54,369 nucleotides of DNA from Chitinophagaceae bacterium (GTDB lineage: Bacteria; Bacteroidota; Bacteroidia; Chitinophagales; Chitinophagaceae), in NCBI GenBank assembly GCA_016787135.1, contig JAEUVK010000041.1:1-54369 (forward strand). The letters are read 5' to 3'. Both the position numbers and the translations under genes were made by a program. The notes under the pieces were generated by a model, which saw only the letters and a list, made by a program, of their open reading frames with translations, was not told the DNA's origin and made no database searches. Position 1 is the first letter of the stretch. Each line of letters opens with the position of its first letter. This document shows, piece by piece, positions 9,901 through 18,494 of the stretch.

Positions 9901-10244
9901 TGCAGCAGGGGGGTATGACCAATCACCAGGCATTGCAGACGGCAACCATTAACCCGGCAGTGAGTTTAGGTCTGGATAAATGGATCGGTTCGCTGGAAGC
10001 AGGCAAACTCGCCGACCTGATCGTGATGGACAAAAATCCGCTGGAGAATATCCGTAATACAGAAAGCGTACGGTATACGATGGTAAACGGAAGATTGTAC
10101 GATGCAGAACAAATGAACGAGATCGGTAATTACAATAAACCCAGGACAAAATTCTTCTGGGAGTTAAATAAGAACGCTGATAGTTTCCCATGGCACGATG
10201 GCACTGAGACAGAGGTGGAGACCTGTAGTTGCGGGAAGCATTGA
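6957..10244 (+). CDS. secreted beta-propeller/amidohydrolase hybrid
   Basis: Large protein (1095 residues) with a Sec signal peptide (cleavage probably after VNA, residue 20 or so). Residues of roughly 40-650 form a TolB/WD40-like PD40 propeller, with many SPDGK repeats (SPDGKKILFTS, SPDGKWIVFN, SPDGKTLLYIS, SPDGKMIVFRK). Residues 670-1075 form an amidohydrolase with the HxH metal motif (FIDAHAHGN) near 720, later conserved histidines (DGHTTIEHN) and a C-terminal LADLIVMDKNP segment. It probably acts in the periplasm or outside the cell on an amide, cyclic or dipeptide-like substrate that cannot be named from sequence. Its 3' end faces a convergent gene across a bidirectional terminator. Confidence 0.9.
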   Translation: MMRQLFAAIVFLFTISFVNAQDKKDSKKWDVSNPEGPYKEVSFTVSEGTWMNVDISPDGKEIIFDLLGDIYTIPSTGGEAKVLRGGHAFEVQPRFSPDGKKILFTSDAGGGDNIWMMNRDGSGARQITKESFRLLNNGVWSPDGEYIIARKHFTSTRSLGAGEMWLYHTSGGSGLQLTARKNDQQDVNEPVVSPDGRYVYFSEDMYPGGFFQYNKDPNNQIFVIKRFDREKGTTETITGGPGGAVRPQLSHDGKFLSFVKRVRTKTVLYLRNLETAEEWPVYDQLSKDQQEAWSVFGLYTGYSWTPDDKNIIIWSNGKIMSVEVNGVNKAKEIPFTCTVKQRIYDAVRFQQDINPSAFNANVIRQATTSPDGKWIVFNAVGYLWKKELPSGKPQRITTATDFEFEPAFSPDGKTLLYISWSDTASGAIWKLNLQPAASGKNVVAPKPVKITRTKGIYRLPSFSPDGKMIVFRKEGGSDALGEPYTAKPGIYTMSVDGTNEKLVTEKGDLPKFSNTGDRIYYQAGGGMNRNYVSCKPDGSDERIHLKSTYGSQFTLSPDEKWIAFIDLWEVYIAAFPKTGKTIDIGSGTKDFPVKIVSKDAGINLHWSADNKQLHYTLGSQYYTINLDERFDFIANKPDSLFKIPEKGIDVGLEVAVDKPKGVVVFTNARLITMKGDEIIENGTMIVGDNLIREVGKNVTIPAGAKVIDCSGKTILPGFIDAHAHGNHFRSGITPQKHNAYYANLAYGVTTMHDPSANSEMVFGQSELVKAGLMVGPRVFSTGTILYGADGDFKAVINSIDDARSALRRTKAFGAFSVKSYNQPRREQRQMIIQAARELQMEVVPEGGSFFYHNTSMILDGHTTIEHNIPVAPLFNDMIQLWKNSKTAYTPTLIVNYAGMSGEYYWYQHTNVWENERLLRFTPRSIIDTRSRHRTMLPEEEYVNGHILTSKSLKKLMDEGVRVNMGAHGQIQGIGVHWEIWMMQQGGMTNHQALQTATINPAVSLGLDKWIGSLEAGKLADLIVMDKNPLENIRNTESVRYTMVNGRLYDAEQMNEIGNYNKPRTKFFWELNKNADSFPWHDGTETEVETCSCGKH

Positions 10245-10323
10245 GAAAGTGAATAGAGAATAATTGGCGCTGTTTTATCCGGTACAGCAATAAAAGGTTG
10301 AAAGTTACCAGTACTGTAAAATT

Positions 10324-10353
10324 AAAAGCTGCAGATCAGTTCTGCAGCTTTTT
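10324..10353. terminator. bidirectional terminator
   Basis: The 12 bp perfect inverted repeat AAAAGCTGCAGA/TCTGCAGCTTTT has a 5 nt loop and T-runs on both strands. It lies between the convergent amidohydrolase gene and the small paralog gene and can end transcription from either side. Confidence 0.88.
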
Positions 10354-10361
10354 GCTATTTA

Positions 10362-10652
10362 TTACGACAGGGATGCACCCCAGGATAGTTTATAAGGATC
10401 GTTGTTTGTTTTGATACAGGTGAACAGGAAACAGGTAATGAATGGCATATTGATGATCTCTCCGTTATCTTCTATGGCTACAGTTCCGCTGACATAGGTC
10501 TCTGTGGATGATGTTTCCAGTGCTTTGCGGCCACCGGCCAGTTTTTCTTTTCCATACCCGATATCAACCCGGCGGTAAGCCAGTTTCTCTACCATATCCT
10601 CCAGCAACGCCGGCTGATCGAGAGAAGTACTGATGTGAAGCGACTTGTTCAT
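10362..10652 (-). CDS. small hypothetical protein, paralog A
   Basis: A 96-residue protein without signal peptide or membrane segment. I do not recognise the family. It is a diverged paralog of the 108-residue protein encoded 180 bp upstream: both have a T/S-G-T-V/I-x-I strand (SGTVAIEDNGE), a hydrophobic strand ending in Cys (CFLFTCIKTNND) and the same tail (YKLSWGASLS). The starts share the context ACGGGTYATGAA. The alternating polar/hydrophobic pattern suggests a mostly beta fold in the last 50 residues. The pair may share one transcript. Confidence 0.72.
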   Translation of the reverse strand: MNKSLHISTSLDQPALLEDMVEKLAYRRVDIGYGKEKLAGGRKALETSSTETYVSGTVAIEDNGEIINMPFITCFLFTCIKTNNDPYKLSWGASLS

Positions 10653-10832
10653 AACCCGTTTTTTTGTTGTTCATTATATCTTTCTAAGTTATCACCGGCA
10701 CGGTTCTTTTATCATTTGTCTGTCTATAGGATGCTAATGTAACCGGAAAGATTACAGGCTGACTGTGAAAGTTTTCAAAAAGCCCGGAAATGAAGGTTGA
10801 ATTGAAGAAACACGGGGATGAACGGCTGGCGT

Positions 10833-11159
10833 TCAGGAAAGGGAACAACTCCACGACACTTTATAATCATGATCGTTGTTACGGATACAGAAAACAATGA
10901 AACGGGAAGTAACGGGTACGCTTAATCGTTTCAACCCTTCTCTGTTGCCAGGAGCATAGAATATTTCTATTGTTCCGGTAACAGGTGTTTCTGCAGCGCA
11001 GTATTCGATCTCTTTATATCGTTGAGTAAATCTTGCCATACCTGACAGTTTACTTTGTTTTGGCATTTTGGGTGGCAGGTTTTGCTGAACGAATTTCTCC
11101 AGCAACATTTCCTGGAAACCGGCTTTACTTTCTACAGAGGTGATATTTTTTATTTTCAT
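10833..11159 (-). CDS. small hypothetical protein, paralog B
   Basis: A 108-residue protein, cytosolic by appearance, unknown family. It aligns with the downstream 96-residue protein over the C-terminal half: TGTIEIF, then FIVFCIRNND and the tail YKVSWSCSLS. The N-terminal half is more diverged and has a helical, charged stretch (EMLLEKFVQQNLP). The start codon context ACGGGTCATGAA matches that of paralog A, which supports the ATG at 11159 and a duplication that included the ribosome-binding region. The C-terminus ends in SLS in both, suggesting the tail is functionally fixed. Confidence 0.72.
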   Translation of the reverse strand: MKIKNITSVESKAGFQEMLLEKFVQQNLPPKMPKQSKLSGMARFTQRYKEIEYCAAETPVTGTIEIFYAPGNREGLKRLSVPVTSRFIVFCIRNNDHDYKVSWSCSLS

Positions 11160-11334
11160 GACCCGTAATTTTTATAATTACGCAGCCAAAGGAGATGCCA
11201 GATTTTTTAGGGGAATAAAAATGGTTGAATGCTAAATGAGTAAACAGGTTAATGTCGGATGACTGACAGGTGCCTGCTTGAATAAATTCCCAATATTTGG
11301 TGATAGTTACGAAGGGTTGGGAAAAAGCAATTCT

Positions 11335-12966
11335 TTATTTCACCAATTCAAACTTATCCCCGTCAAACAAACCCATATCACTTAGTTTAAGATGCGGTAT
11401 CACCAGCAGGGCCATGAATGACAATGTCATGAAGGGTGAGGCAAGAGTGGAACCTGCTTCTTTGGCGGCTTTATCGATCAATGAATATTGTTCTGCTACT
11501 TTATATCCATCTTCATTACTCATCAATCCGGCTACAGGCAATGGCACCACCAGTTCAACATTGTCATTTACGCAGCTTACACCACCCCGGTGTTCGATCA
11601 GCAGGTTCACGGCTGTGCAGATACTTTCATCATCCACCCCAACTGCCACGATATTATGACTGTCGTGGGCAACAGACGAAGCGATGGCTCCCTGTTTTAA
11701 TCCAAAGTTCTTAATGAATGATTTGGCAACCGGCGCTTCATTATAGCGGTTCACCACCACGATCTTCAGAATGTCTCTTGCTGTGTCGCTGACAATATTC
11801 CCGTTGTCCTGTTTTGGAGCAAATGAGAGTTTATTTGTAATGAGTTGCCCATCCAGGGCCTCAATGACAGGTATTTCTTTTTCTCCCTGCCATTTTACTT
11901 GAAAAGCGGCTATGTCTTTTTTAGTACAGGAAAAATTATTGATCACTCCTGACCGGGCAGTCTCAATTTTAGATATTCCGTTTTCAGCCACTAGTTTTCC
12001 ATCGATGAATGTTTTTGTCACCTGGAAAGTTTCCAGGCCCCTGGCCACAATGAAATCTGCCGGGTCGCCTTCTCTTAAAAGACCAACATCTAACTTGTAA
12101 TGTAATACCGGGTTGATACATGCTGCTTTCAATATCTTAAAAACATCAATTCCTTTCGTAACAGCCCTTGCACAAAGTTGATTGATGTGTCCGATCACCA
12201 GGCTGTCGGGATGTTTATCATCACTACAGAACATGATCATGTCCGGGTAATCATTCAACAGATCAATAAGAGCTTCAAAATTCTTTGCAGCGCTCCCTTC
12301 CCGGATGATGATCTTCATCCCGTATTTTAATTTATCCAGAGCTTCTTCCCTGGTAAAACATTCGTGATCCGTATAGATGCCGGCCTCAATGTATTTTTTG
12401 GCATCTTCTCCCCTTAATCCCGGTGCATGGCCGTCCACCGGTTTGTTCAGCTGGTGTGCTGCTGCGATCTTCCTCATTACTTCTTCATCTTTGTACAGCA
12501 CACCCGGAAAATTCATCATCTCACTCAGGTATTTTATTTCATCTCTTTGCAACAGTTCTTCCACATTTTTTGCATCCAGTACTGCACCTGCTGTTTCAAA
12601 TATAGTCGCAGGTACGCAACTTGGCGCCCCGAAATTGAATTTGAATGGGACAGTATTGCCATTTTCTATCATGAATTCAACACCTTTCATACCACAGACA
12701 TTGGCGATCTCATGTGGATCGCTGACGGTGGCGACAGTGCCATGTACCACGGCCAGCCTTGCAAACTCAGAAGGCACGAGCATCGAGCTCTCAATGTGAA
12801 CGTGACTGTCTATGAAACCAGGAAGAATATAGTCCGGAACCAGGAGGTGGGAGGCGGGAATTTGTTCAATGGAGACGATCTTACCATTTTCAATATTTAC
12901 TTCTGCAGGATATATCTTTTGTTTATGTATGTCAACAAGATTGCCGGTTATAGCGAATAATGACAT
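11335..12966 (-). CDS. ade: adenine deaminase
   Basis: Metal-dependent hydrolase that converts adenine to hypoxanthine and ammonia in purine salvage. Length 543 is normal. Family motifs are present: [15 protein letters not shown] near residues 48-62, the invariant [11 protein letters not shown] near 82-92, DGHAPGL near 179, and CSDDKHP near 247, which carries the catalytic acid. The C-terminal domain has [14 protein letters not shown] near 437. It stands alone, with about 175 bp to the small paralog genes and 79 bp from the desaturase gene. Confidence 0.95.
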   Translation of the reverse strand: MSLFAITGNLVDIHKQKIYPAEVNIENGKIVSIEQIPASHLLVPDYILPGFIDSHVHIESSMLVPSEFARLAVVHGTVATVSDPHEIANVCGMKGVEFMIENGNTVPFKFNFGAPSCVPATIFETAGAVLDAKNVEELLQRDEIKYLSEMMNFPGVLYKDEEVMRKIAAAHQLNKPVDGHAPGLRGEDAKKYIEAGIYTDHECFTREEALDKLKYGMKIIIREGSAAKNFEALIDLLNDYPDMIMFCSDDKHPDSLVIGHINQLCARAVTKGIDVFKILKAACINPVLHYKLDVGLLREGDPADFIVARGLETFQVTKTFIDGKLVAENGISKIETARSGVINNFSCTKKDIAAFQVKWQGEKEIPVIEALDGQLITNKLSFAPKQDNGNIVSDTARDILKIVVVNRYNEAPVAKSFIKNFGLKQGAIASSVAHDSHNIVAVGVDDESICTAVNLLIEHRGGVSCVNDNVELVVPLPVAGLMSNEDGYKVAEQYSLIDKAAKEAGSTLASPFMTLSFMALLVIPHLKLSDMGLFDGDKFELVK

Positions 12967-13045
12967 TATTACTTCATTTAGTAATTAAAGATAAATGAAT
13001 AGGAGTATATCGGGATCTCTGCGGGGTGATCAGCGTTACGGGATA

Positions 13046-14089
13046 TCAGGCAGCGGTCCGGGGAATCTTTCTAGTTCGTTCTTTCATGACAGCGATGGCT
13101 TCTTCTTCGCTGCTGAACATGTTGTTGATATTGACAAGGTTCTTTGCCAGTTTATCATATCGCTTTGACATCAGCCACATAAATATGTGGAGATAATGAA
13201 TGCCATCAAACACCAATACTTTTTGCCGGGCAAATTCATCTTTGTGTTTCAGGAACTCAACCGGTATCTCTGTATAATGAAGAGCAGGGCGAACATGGTG
13301 GACCGCATGGTAACCATCATTCCAGCATACTTTATTGTATTTGGTATTGATACAGTTGATCGTATTGTCATCGAGATTTGAAGGGTCAACGAATGCATGT
13401 TGTGCCCAGTTGCCAAGCATCATCACCACACGGGCAAATAAAAAAGGTATGATGAAGATGAACATTGTAGCTTTCAGGTTCACAAAGCACATGGCTATGC
13501 AAAATGCATAGAATGACATTTCACCCCAGGTCAGCCGCATATACAATTTTTTCCGTTTGCGGTTAAACAGGTACATGAATGTATCCCTGAATCCCAGGAA
13601 AAGAAAACGGGTGACATAACTGAGAAATCCCCGGAGACTATCACGCCTATAAGGCAGCGTACTGCTGGCATCATCATACATATTGTTCTCCACGTGATGC
13701 ATGGCCATATGATGTACAAAATATGTTTCAGGTGTATGGCCGAAAAAAGGGCATACGATCCAGATGATCCAGTGATACATCCAGGTGTAGGCCTTTTTAA
13801 AAAGCTTGCGGTGGCTGATACAATGTAACATCAAACCAAACCGGCCTTTGAAATACATCTGGGATATATAGAAATAGGGAATATAAGCGAGCCACCAGTA
13901 CCATCCATCCAGCAAAGGGGTGTAAAGAATGATGGCTGTGGGGATGACCAGGATATGAATGGCTGTCAGCAGGTATATAAAAGGAAGGTCTCTTGGGTCG
14001 TTAATGAAACGGAGCCATAAATTATCATACCAGCTATATTTTTCTTTGGGAATATAAATGGGGTCTGTAATGGTGGTCAGCGCCTTCAT
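13046..14089 (-). CDS. membrane fatty-acid desaturase family protein
   Basis: Integral membrane di-iron oxygenase of the fatty acid desaturase superfamily, 347 residues from the ATG at 14089; a longer frame to 14188 adds a segment unlike the family, so I reject it. Histidine boxes are visible: HCISH at 89-93 (HxxxH), HHMAMHH at 126-132 (HxxxHH) and GYHAVHHVRP near 283. Hydrophobic segments at about 36-58, 65-80, 102-117 and 185-235 flank them. It may be a lipid desaturase or a hydroxylase; the substrate cannot be told from sequence. The Cys-Asn-rich HAFVDPSNLDDNTINCINT stretch between boxes is typical of bacteroidotal members I have seen, but I hold that loosely. Confidence 0.85.
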   Translation of the reverse strand: MKALTTITDPIYIPKEKYSWYDNLWLRFINDPRDLPFIYLLTAIHILVIPTAIILYTPLLDGWYWWLAYIPYFYISQMYFKGRFGLMLHCISHRKLFKKAYTWMYHWIIWIVCPFFGHTPETYFVHHMAMHHVENNMYDDASSTLPYRRDSLRGFLSYVTRFLFLGFRDTFMYLFNRKRKKLYMRLTWGEMSFYAFCIAMCFVNLKATMFIFIIPFLFARVVMMLGNWAQHAFVDPSNLDDNTINCINTKYNKVCWNDGYHAVHHVRPALHYTEIPVEFLKHKDEFARQKVLVFDGIHYLHIFMWLMSKRYDKLAKNLVNINNMFSSEEEAIAVMKERTRKIPRTAA

Positions 14090-14287
14090 GCTGTTTGTTA
14101 AGTGGTTAGACTTCTTTTGGTAAAAAAATGAACAAATTTTATGTAGGACAAGGATATTGGTCAAACCTTGCGAATGTAAGCCTTTCAAGGGTAAATATGG
14201 CCTGTTTTTTTACTGATCTTCATCAGGAAGAACGTTTTCTCCGGCCTTTTAATGTGGCTGAAAAACTTATTTAATAAATAATTACCG

Positions 14288-15580
14288 TTACCACAGATTT
14301 GCATTAGTTCCAAAATGCGGGTAAGCAAAACCGAACTTCAGGTACACGTAATAGCCCTGGTTAGAGAGGAAACCGCCAATAGTATAAAGGAGAAACAGTA
14401 CATGAGCGATCTGCCAATAATATGCTTTCGCAATCACATGCTTTTTCAGAAGACCTATGTAGTGGGTTATCCCATACCCGCTGACAAAAGCCACAAAGAC
14501 CCCCATATGTTTTATAGTAAAAGTATGTACGACAGCATGCTGCGGCATGATGAATATCCAGGCAATACCCGCAATGAAAAAAGCGATGGCCATTTTAAAA
14601 TGAATACGATGATACCGGTACAAATTTTTTAAGGCAAACACGGAAATAATGATAAAAGAGATAGCCGGTAAGGCAAACATCCTGCCGATACGGAACCAGA
14701 ATTCATAGCCCCACATTTTTAAAAAATCGTATGACCGGACAGCCCTGCCAAGTTCATTATCGGTCTCGCCGGTTGTTCTTTTCAATAATGCTCCTTTCAT
14801 ATCCTCCACGACTGCCTGCCAGTCGCCGAAATATAAATAGTTCTGGAAAAGATGAAGTGCTACCCCGGCTACAGGCATAGACAGCAATAAAAAACAGGTG
14901 GGTGAAAAAAACTTCCTGGTAAAAATGATAAAGAAGCCTGCAGTAATGATCGCCAGGAAAGGAATTGATTCAAACGTGAGCCAGGACTGGATAAAATAGA
15001 CCAGGCAAAGCGAAGGCAGCATCCATTTCTTTGTATCTTCAGTAAAATAGCGATACAGGATATAGATATAAACCCATTTCAGCAATTCCGTATATAAATG
15101 CTGGTGCAGGTCGTCTGCCCAGCAAATGAAGTAGCAGCTAATGACCAGCAATACCCATGAAATAAAAGCGGAGGAGGTATCAGGTATTATCTTCTTTAAC
15201 CCAATTTGTAAAAAGAAGAAAAAGAAAACAGATAGAAGGATAGGAAAAACAGCGATTGTATAAGGATCTTTTGTATTCAGTATTCTTGCATACACGCCGC
15301 CAAGTATATCCGGAAGGGGCGGGTAGTGAGTATATACCTCTGTACCGGATTGATTAAAATTGCCGGTATAGTTAAAAACCGGCAGCCCCTTTGTTTTTGT
15401 ATAGCCGATATCTGTAAACCACATGGCCGAAGAATGGACATTACGACTGCTGAAAGCGTCGCCATATACGCCCACTCTGGCTTCGGTTGTCAGATCAGAG
15501 ACCGGGATATTCAGCCAGCGGAAAATGATAAGGCTATAGCAAAAGATAAAGACCAGTATCGTAATGACCCTTCCCGGCAT
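14288..15580 (-). CDS. multi-spanning GT-C-like glycosyltransferase
   Basis: Membrane protein of 430 residues with about ten hydrophobic segments. The first luminal loop holds DAFSSRNVHSSAMWFTDIG followed by YTHYPPLPDIL near residue 85, the pattern of lipid-linked-sugar (ArnT/PMT-like) transferases where an early acidic residue is catalytic. The precise sugar or acceptor is unknown. Its ATG overlaps the stop of the GT9 gene in the arrangement TGATG, so the two are translationally coupled and probably act on the same envelope glycan. Confidence 0.72.
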   Translation of the reverse strand: MPGRVITILVFIFCYSLIIFRWLNIPVSDLTTEARVGVYGDAFSSRNVHSSAMWFTDIGYTKTKGLPVFNYTGNFNQSGTEVYTHYPPLPDILGGVYARILNTKDPYTIAVFPILLSVFFFFFLQIGLKKIIPDTSSAFISWVLLVISCYFICWADDLHQHLYTELLKWVYIYILYRYFTEDTKKWMLPSLCLVYFIQSWLTFESIPFLAIITAGFFIIFTRKFFSPTCFLLLSMPVAGVALHLFQNYLYFGDWQAVVEDMKGALLKRTTGETDNELGRAVRSYDFLKMWGYEFWFRIGRMFALPAISFIIISVFALKNLYRYHRIHFKMAIAFFIAGIAWIFIMPQHAVVHTFTIKHMGVFVAFVSGYGITHYIGLLKKHVIAKAYYWQIAHVLFLLYTIGGFLSNQGYYVYLKFGFAYPHFGTNANLW

Positions 15581-16773
15581 CAGCCGAAATTACTCATTAC
15601 TTTGTCAACTTTTTGCATCACCAGAGCTGTCGTCATGGTTTTCATGCAGAAATTATCGCCACCGCAGGGAAGAACAGACGTATGATGGGTACAGGGCGAA
15701 CAATGCACGGAAAGATATACAGCTTTGAACAGGTCCGATTCTTTCATTCTTGTCACCGGACTGGTAGGCCCCCATAGTGAAACCGTTGGAACACCCAGTC
15801 TGTAAGCATAGTGCAATGGGGCGCTGTCAACGGTGATAAGCAATAAGCACTCGTTGTAAAGCAGTGAAAGAAACGCATCAATGGAATAGTCGCCGGCGAT
15901 ATTTTGTACTGGTACCTCCTTCAGGCGACTTCTTTGTATGATTATGTCATAGTAATGGCGATCATTTTTTGTGCCTGACAGTAATATAGGATAATGATAT
16001 TTTCCATAAAGAACGATGCACAACTGCACTAACAGGTCATCGGGATATAATCTTTCCCTTGCAAGTTCACTACAGGTATTGCTGATGATGATATATTTCT
16101 TGCCGGTATTGACCCTTCCTGTTTTTCCATACCCGGCAAATTCAAATGCGCTGTTTACTTCTGCGCCAAGCGCTTCTGCCATACGGTCATAATTGTCATG
16201 AGCCAGCGAAAACTGGTTGAAATAAACCGGGTGGGTATTAATGTTCTTCCGGAACGATACTTCATTGAAAAAAAAGTCAAACCGGTTGCGGGCGCAGGTC
16301 CATAAAGAAAAAATAGTAGTAAGTTTTGAATATACTTCCAGGTTGCAGACCCATCGCTTATTCTTTCGCCAGGAACGGAATAGATTTTTTACAGTACTTG
16401 CTGCCGCTTTCAGGAATGTAGAATCATCATATTCCCAGTATTCATCAAACAAACCTGCCGGACGAATACCAGTGATCACTGAAACATTACCGAGTAATAT
16501 CAATTTTGTATCCGGGTATTTTATTTTTATGGCTGTGATCCCGTCAGCTGCCATCAATGCGCTTCCGGTACCCATGACCTTAATGAAGAGAATATGCTTT
16601 GGTAGCGGGTGCAGGGAATGATTTCTTCTCAATATAAATCCGAGTGTCTTTGCTGCCACCAGGTGAATGGCAATGAGAAAATTACCAAGATATTTGTCTA
16701 GTTGTTGCTTGTGGCGGAGTGTCACTGAATTATATTCAGTACCAATATTAATGCAGTTGCGGTATTCATCCAA
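15580..16773 (-). CDS. glycosyltransferase family 9 (heptosyltransferase-like)
   Basis: GT-B enzyme resembling ADP-heptose:LPS heptosyltransferases. An N-terminal Rossmann start (HILFIKVMGTGSALMA) lies near residue 60; the C-terminal half has the family signature VDSAPLHYAYRLGVPTVSLWGPTSP near residues 320-345. The frame begins with TTG at 16773 and contains about 55 extra residues before the family core, with no ATG; internal GTG at 16725 is another possible start. So the 5' end is uncertain. It is coupled with the following GT-C protein through TGATG and may build lipopolysaccharide core or another surface glycan. Confidence 0.86.
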   Translation of the reverse strand: MDEYRNCINIGTEYNSVTLRHKQQLDKYLGNFLIAIHLVAAKTLGFILRRNHSLHPLPKHILFIKVMGTGSALMAADGITAIKIKYPDTKLILLGNVSVITGIRPAGLFDEYWEYDDSTFLKAAASTVKNLFRSWRKNKRWVCNLEVYSKLTTIFSLWTCARNRFDFFFNEVSFRKNINTHPVYFNQFSLAHDNYDRMAEALGAEVNSAFEFAGYGKTGRVNTGKKYIIISNTCSELARERLYPDDLLVQLCIVLYGKYHYPILLSGTKNDRHYYDIIIQRSRLKEVPVQNIAGDYSIDAFLSLLYNECLLLITVDSAPLHYAYRLGVPTVSLWGPTSPVTRMKESDLFKAVYLSVHCSPCTHHTSVLPCGGDNFCMKTMTTALVMQKVDKVMSNFG

Positions 16774-16880
16774 ACCGGCTTTATTCAGGGCCCGGAGGTC
16801 TTATTTTACCTGCTGTATTTTCAGGTATTGCCCTGTATTTCTCCTATGTGGATAACCCACCTTTGGCATGACTCATGCAA

Positions 16881-16896
16881 TTGATTAACCAATCAA
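16881..16896. promoter_or_regulatory. palindrome, possible operator
   Basis: TTGATTAACCAATCAA is a perfect 6 bp inverted repeat around AACC. It lies 11 bp before the ATG of a 25-codon peptide frame and about 110 bp upstream of the GT9 gene. It resembles an FNR half-site pair (TTGAT...ATCAA) but has a 6 bp rather than a 4 bp centre, so I do not assign it to that family. Confidence 0.4.
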
Positions 16897-16907
16897 ACCC
16901 GGAGCTT

Positions 16908-16985
16908 ATGAAAATGACCATTACGATCAACCTGGTGCTGATTCTGCTGTATTATTTCTTATTAAGTGTTATGCTTCCTTTTTGA
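16908..16985 (+). CDS. possible 25-residue membrane peptide
   Basis: Short frame ATG...TGA encoding 25 residues, starting MKMTITINLVLILLYYFLL and ending SVMLPF. It is one hydrophobic helix with a single positive charge at the front. GGAG lies 3 nt before the ATG (closer than usual) and a 16 bp palindrome lies just upstream. It is the only coding-like element in the 221 bp gap between trmD and the glycosyltransferase operon. Could be a real small protein, or a chance frame. No family is recognised. Confidence 0.38.
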   Translation: MKMTITINLVLILLYYFLLSVMLPF

Positions 16986-16994
16986 GATGATACG

Positions 16995-17675
16995 TTATAG
17001 CTGGTCAAGGATGTCAGGTCTTCTGTCCTGTGTCCGTTGCAGTGACTGCTCATGCCGCCACTCTTCGATTTTTTTATGGTCCCCGCTCATTAAAATTGAC
17101 GGTACTTTCCAGCCGCGGAAATCTTCGGGTCTTGTATAAACAGGCGGGGCCAATAAATTATCCTGGAAAGAATCAAACAACGCAGAAGTCTCATCATTTA
17201 ATACGCCCGGTAACAGCCTGCCAATAGAATCCACTAAAACAGCAGCAGCCAATTCCCCCCCGCTGAGTACATAATCGCCTATGGAGATCTCTTTGGTTAC
17301 AAAATGTTCCCGTATCCGTTCATCAATTCCTTTGTAATGCCCGCAGATCATCAGGAGATTTTCTTTTAATGAAAGGGTGTTAGACATTTTTTGGTCCAGC
17401 TTTTCACCGTCTGGTGTCAGGTAAATGATCTCATCATATTTTCTTTCTTTGGAAAGTTCTTCTATTGCCTTTACCAGCGGTTCACACATCATCACCATGC
17501 CGGCGCCACCACCGTACTGGTAATCGTCCACTTGCCCGTATTCATTCACAGCCCACTTGCGAAGAGGGTGTACCTGTACTTCCAGCAAACCCTTTTCCTG
17601 CGCCCTTTTCATGATACTGTGTTCAAACGGGCTTTTCAACAATTCGGGTAACACAGTAAGTATATCTATCCGCAT
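16995..17675 (-). CDS. trmD: tRNA (guanine-N1)-methyltransferase
   Basis: SAM-dependent enzyme that methylates G37 of tRNAs reading CNN codons, preventing frameshifts. Length 226 is normal. SPOUT trefoil-knot motifs are present: [15 protein letters not shown] near 53-67, [11 protein letters not shown] near 86, [11 protein letters not shown] near 111 and [16 protein letters not shown] near 132-147. In many bacteria trmD is in the rpsP-rimM-trmD-rplS cluster; here it is alone, 22 kb from rimM and rpsP. Confidence 0.96.
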   Translation of the reverse strand: MRIDILTVLPELLKSPFEHSIMKRAQEKGLLEVQVHPLRKWAVNEYGQVDDYQYGGGAGMVMMCEPLVKAIEELSKERKYDEIIYLTPDGEKLDQKMSNTLSLKENLLMICGHYKGIDERIREHFVTKEISIGDYVLSGGELAAAVLVDSIGRLLPGVLNDETSALFDSFQDNLLAPPVYTRPEDFRGWKVPSILMSGDHKKIEEWRHEQSLQRTQDRRPDILDQL

Positions 17676-17792
17676 GCGGCAAAGATAGAAAGCCTGTTTT
17701 TATCCTGCATCAATTAAACAACGGGGTAAAATAATATGTTTCTAATTACGAAAGATCAGCCAGATCCATAAACCAGTATTACCTTTAATAAA

Positions 17793-18494
17793 ATGAACCG
17801 GTATATGCAGGATATAGATATTCTTATTGTAGAGGATGAAAAAAAAATTGCCGATGCCTTGCGGCAGGGGCTTACTGAAAATTCTTTCCGGGCTGAGGTG
17901 GCGTATGATGGGGTCATTGGTTGGAAGGTCTTTCAAAACAGGCCGTTTCACCTTGTAATACTTGATATTAACCTTCCGGGCATGAACGGCTATGAACTAT
18001 GCAAGGCCATCAGGGCTGCCGACCCTGCTGTGCCGGTGATAATGCTGACAGCCCTGAATACCCTGGATGATAAGATCGAAGGTTTTGATGCGGGCGCTGA
18101 TGATTATATCGTTAAGCCTTTTGATTTCCGGGAATTACTGGTACGGATAAGGGCTTTGCTTAAACGGATTCACCGCACAGTAGCGACAGGCACCTTGTTG
18201 CACGCCGGTAACCTGCAGATGAACCTGGACAGTAAGGAAGTGACCCGGGAAGGGAAACCTATTTCCTTAACTGCAAAGGAATTCCAGTTACTGGAATATT
18301 TTTTACGCAACAAGAACCGGGTGGTGTCCAGGGTGGATATTTCCCTGCATGTCTGGGATATTGATTTCGATACCCGGACAAATGTCATCGATGTATATGT
18401 AAATTACCTGAGGAAAAAGATCGATAAAGATTTTGATGAACCGCTTATTCATACACAGGTAGGAATGGGGTATATTTTGAAAGATAAAAGCTGA
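17793..18494 (+). CDS. OmpR/PhoB-family response regulator
   Basis: Two-domain response regulator of 233 residues. The receiver domain has VEDE at 13-16, phospho-acceptor Asp58 (VILDINLPG), a Thr switch residue (MLTALN) and Lys109 or so (YIVKPFD). The winged-helix output domain (about 135-231) has LTAKEFQLLEYFL and TNVIDVYVNYLRKKID. Its stop overlaps the kinase ATG as TGATG, so the two are coupled. This arrangement resembles CusRS/heavy-metal or envelope stress systems, but no metal gene sits adjacent and the stimulus is not known. Confidence 0.94.
   Translation: MNRYMQDIDILIVEDEKKIADALRQGLTENSFRAEVAYDGVIGWKVFQNRPFHLVILDINLPGMNGYELCKAIRAADPAVPVIMLTALNTLDDKIEGFDAGADDYIVKPFDFRELLVRIRALLKRIHRTVATGTLLHAGNLQMNLDSKEVTREGKPISLTAKEFQLLEYFLRNKNRVVSRVDISLHVWDIDFDTRTNVIDVYVNYLRKKIDKDFDEPLIHTQVGMGYILKDKS

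Noticed and set aside
10362..11159. Small paralogs as RiPP precursors for the PGM1 ATP-grasp ligase
   Set aside because: They are 7 kb from the ligase, lack a leader/core layout or repeated core motifs, and read as folded proteins.
16881..16896. The palindrome as an FNR site
   Set aside because: The half-sites TTGAT/ATCAA are separated by 6 bp, not 4 bp.
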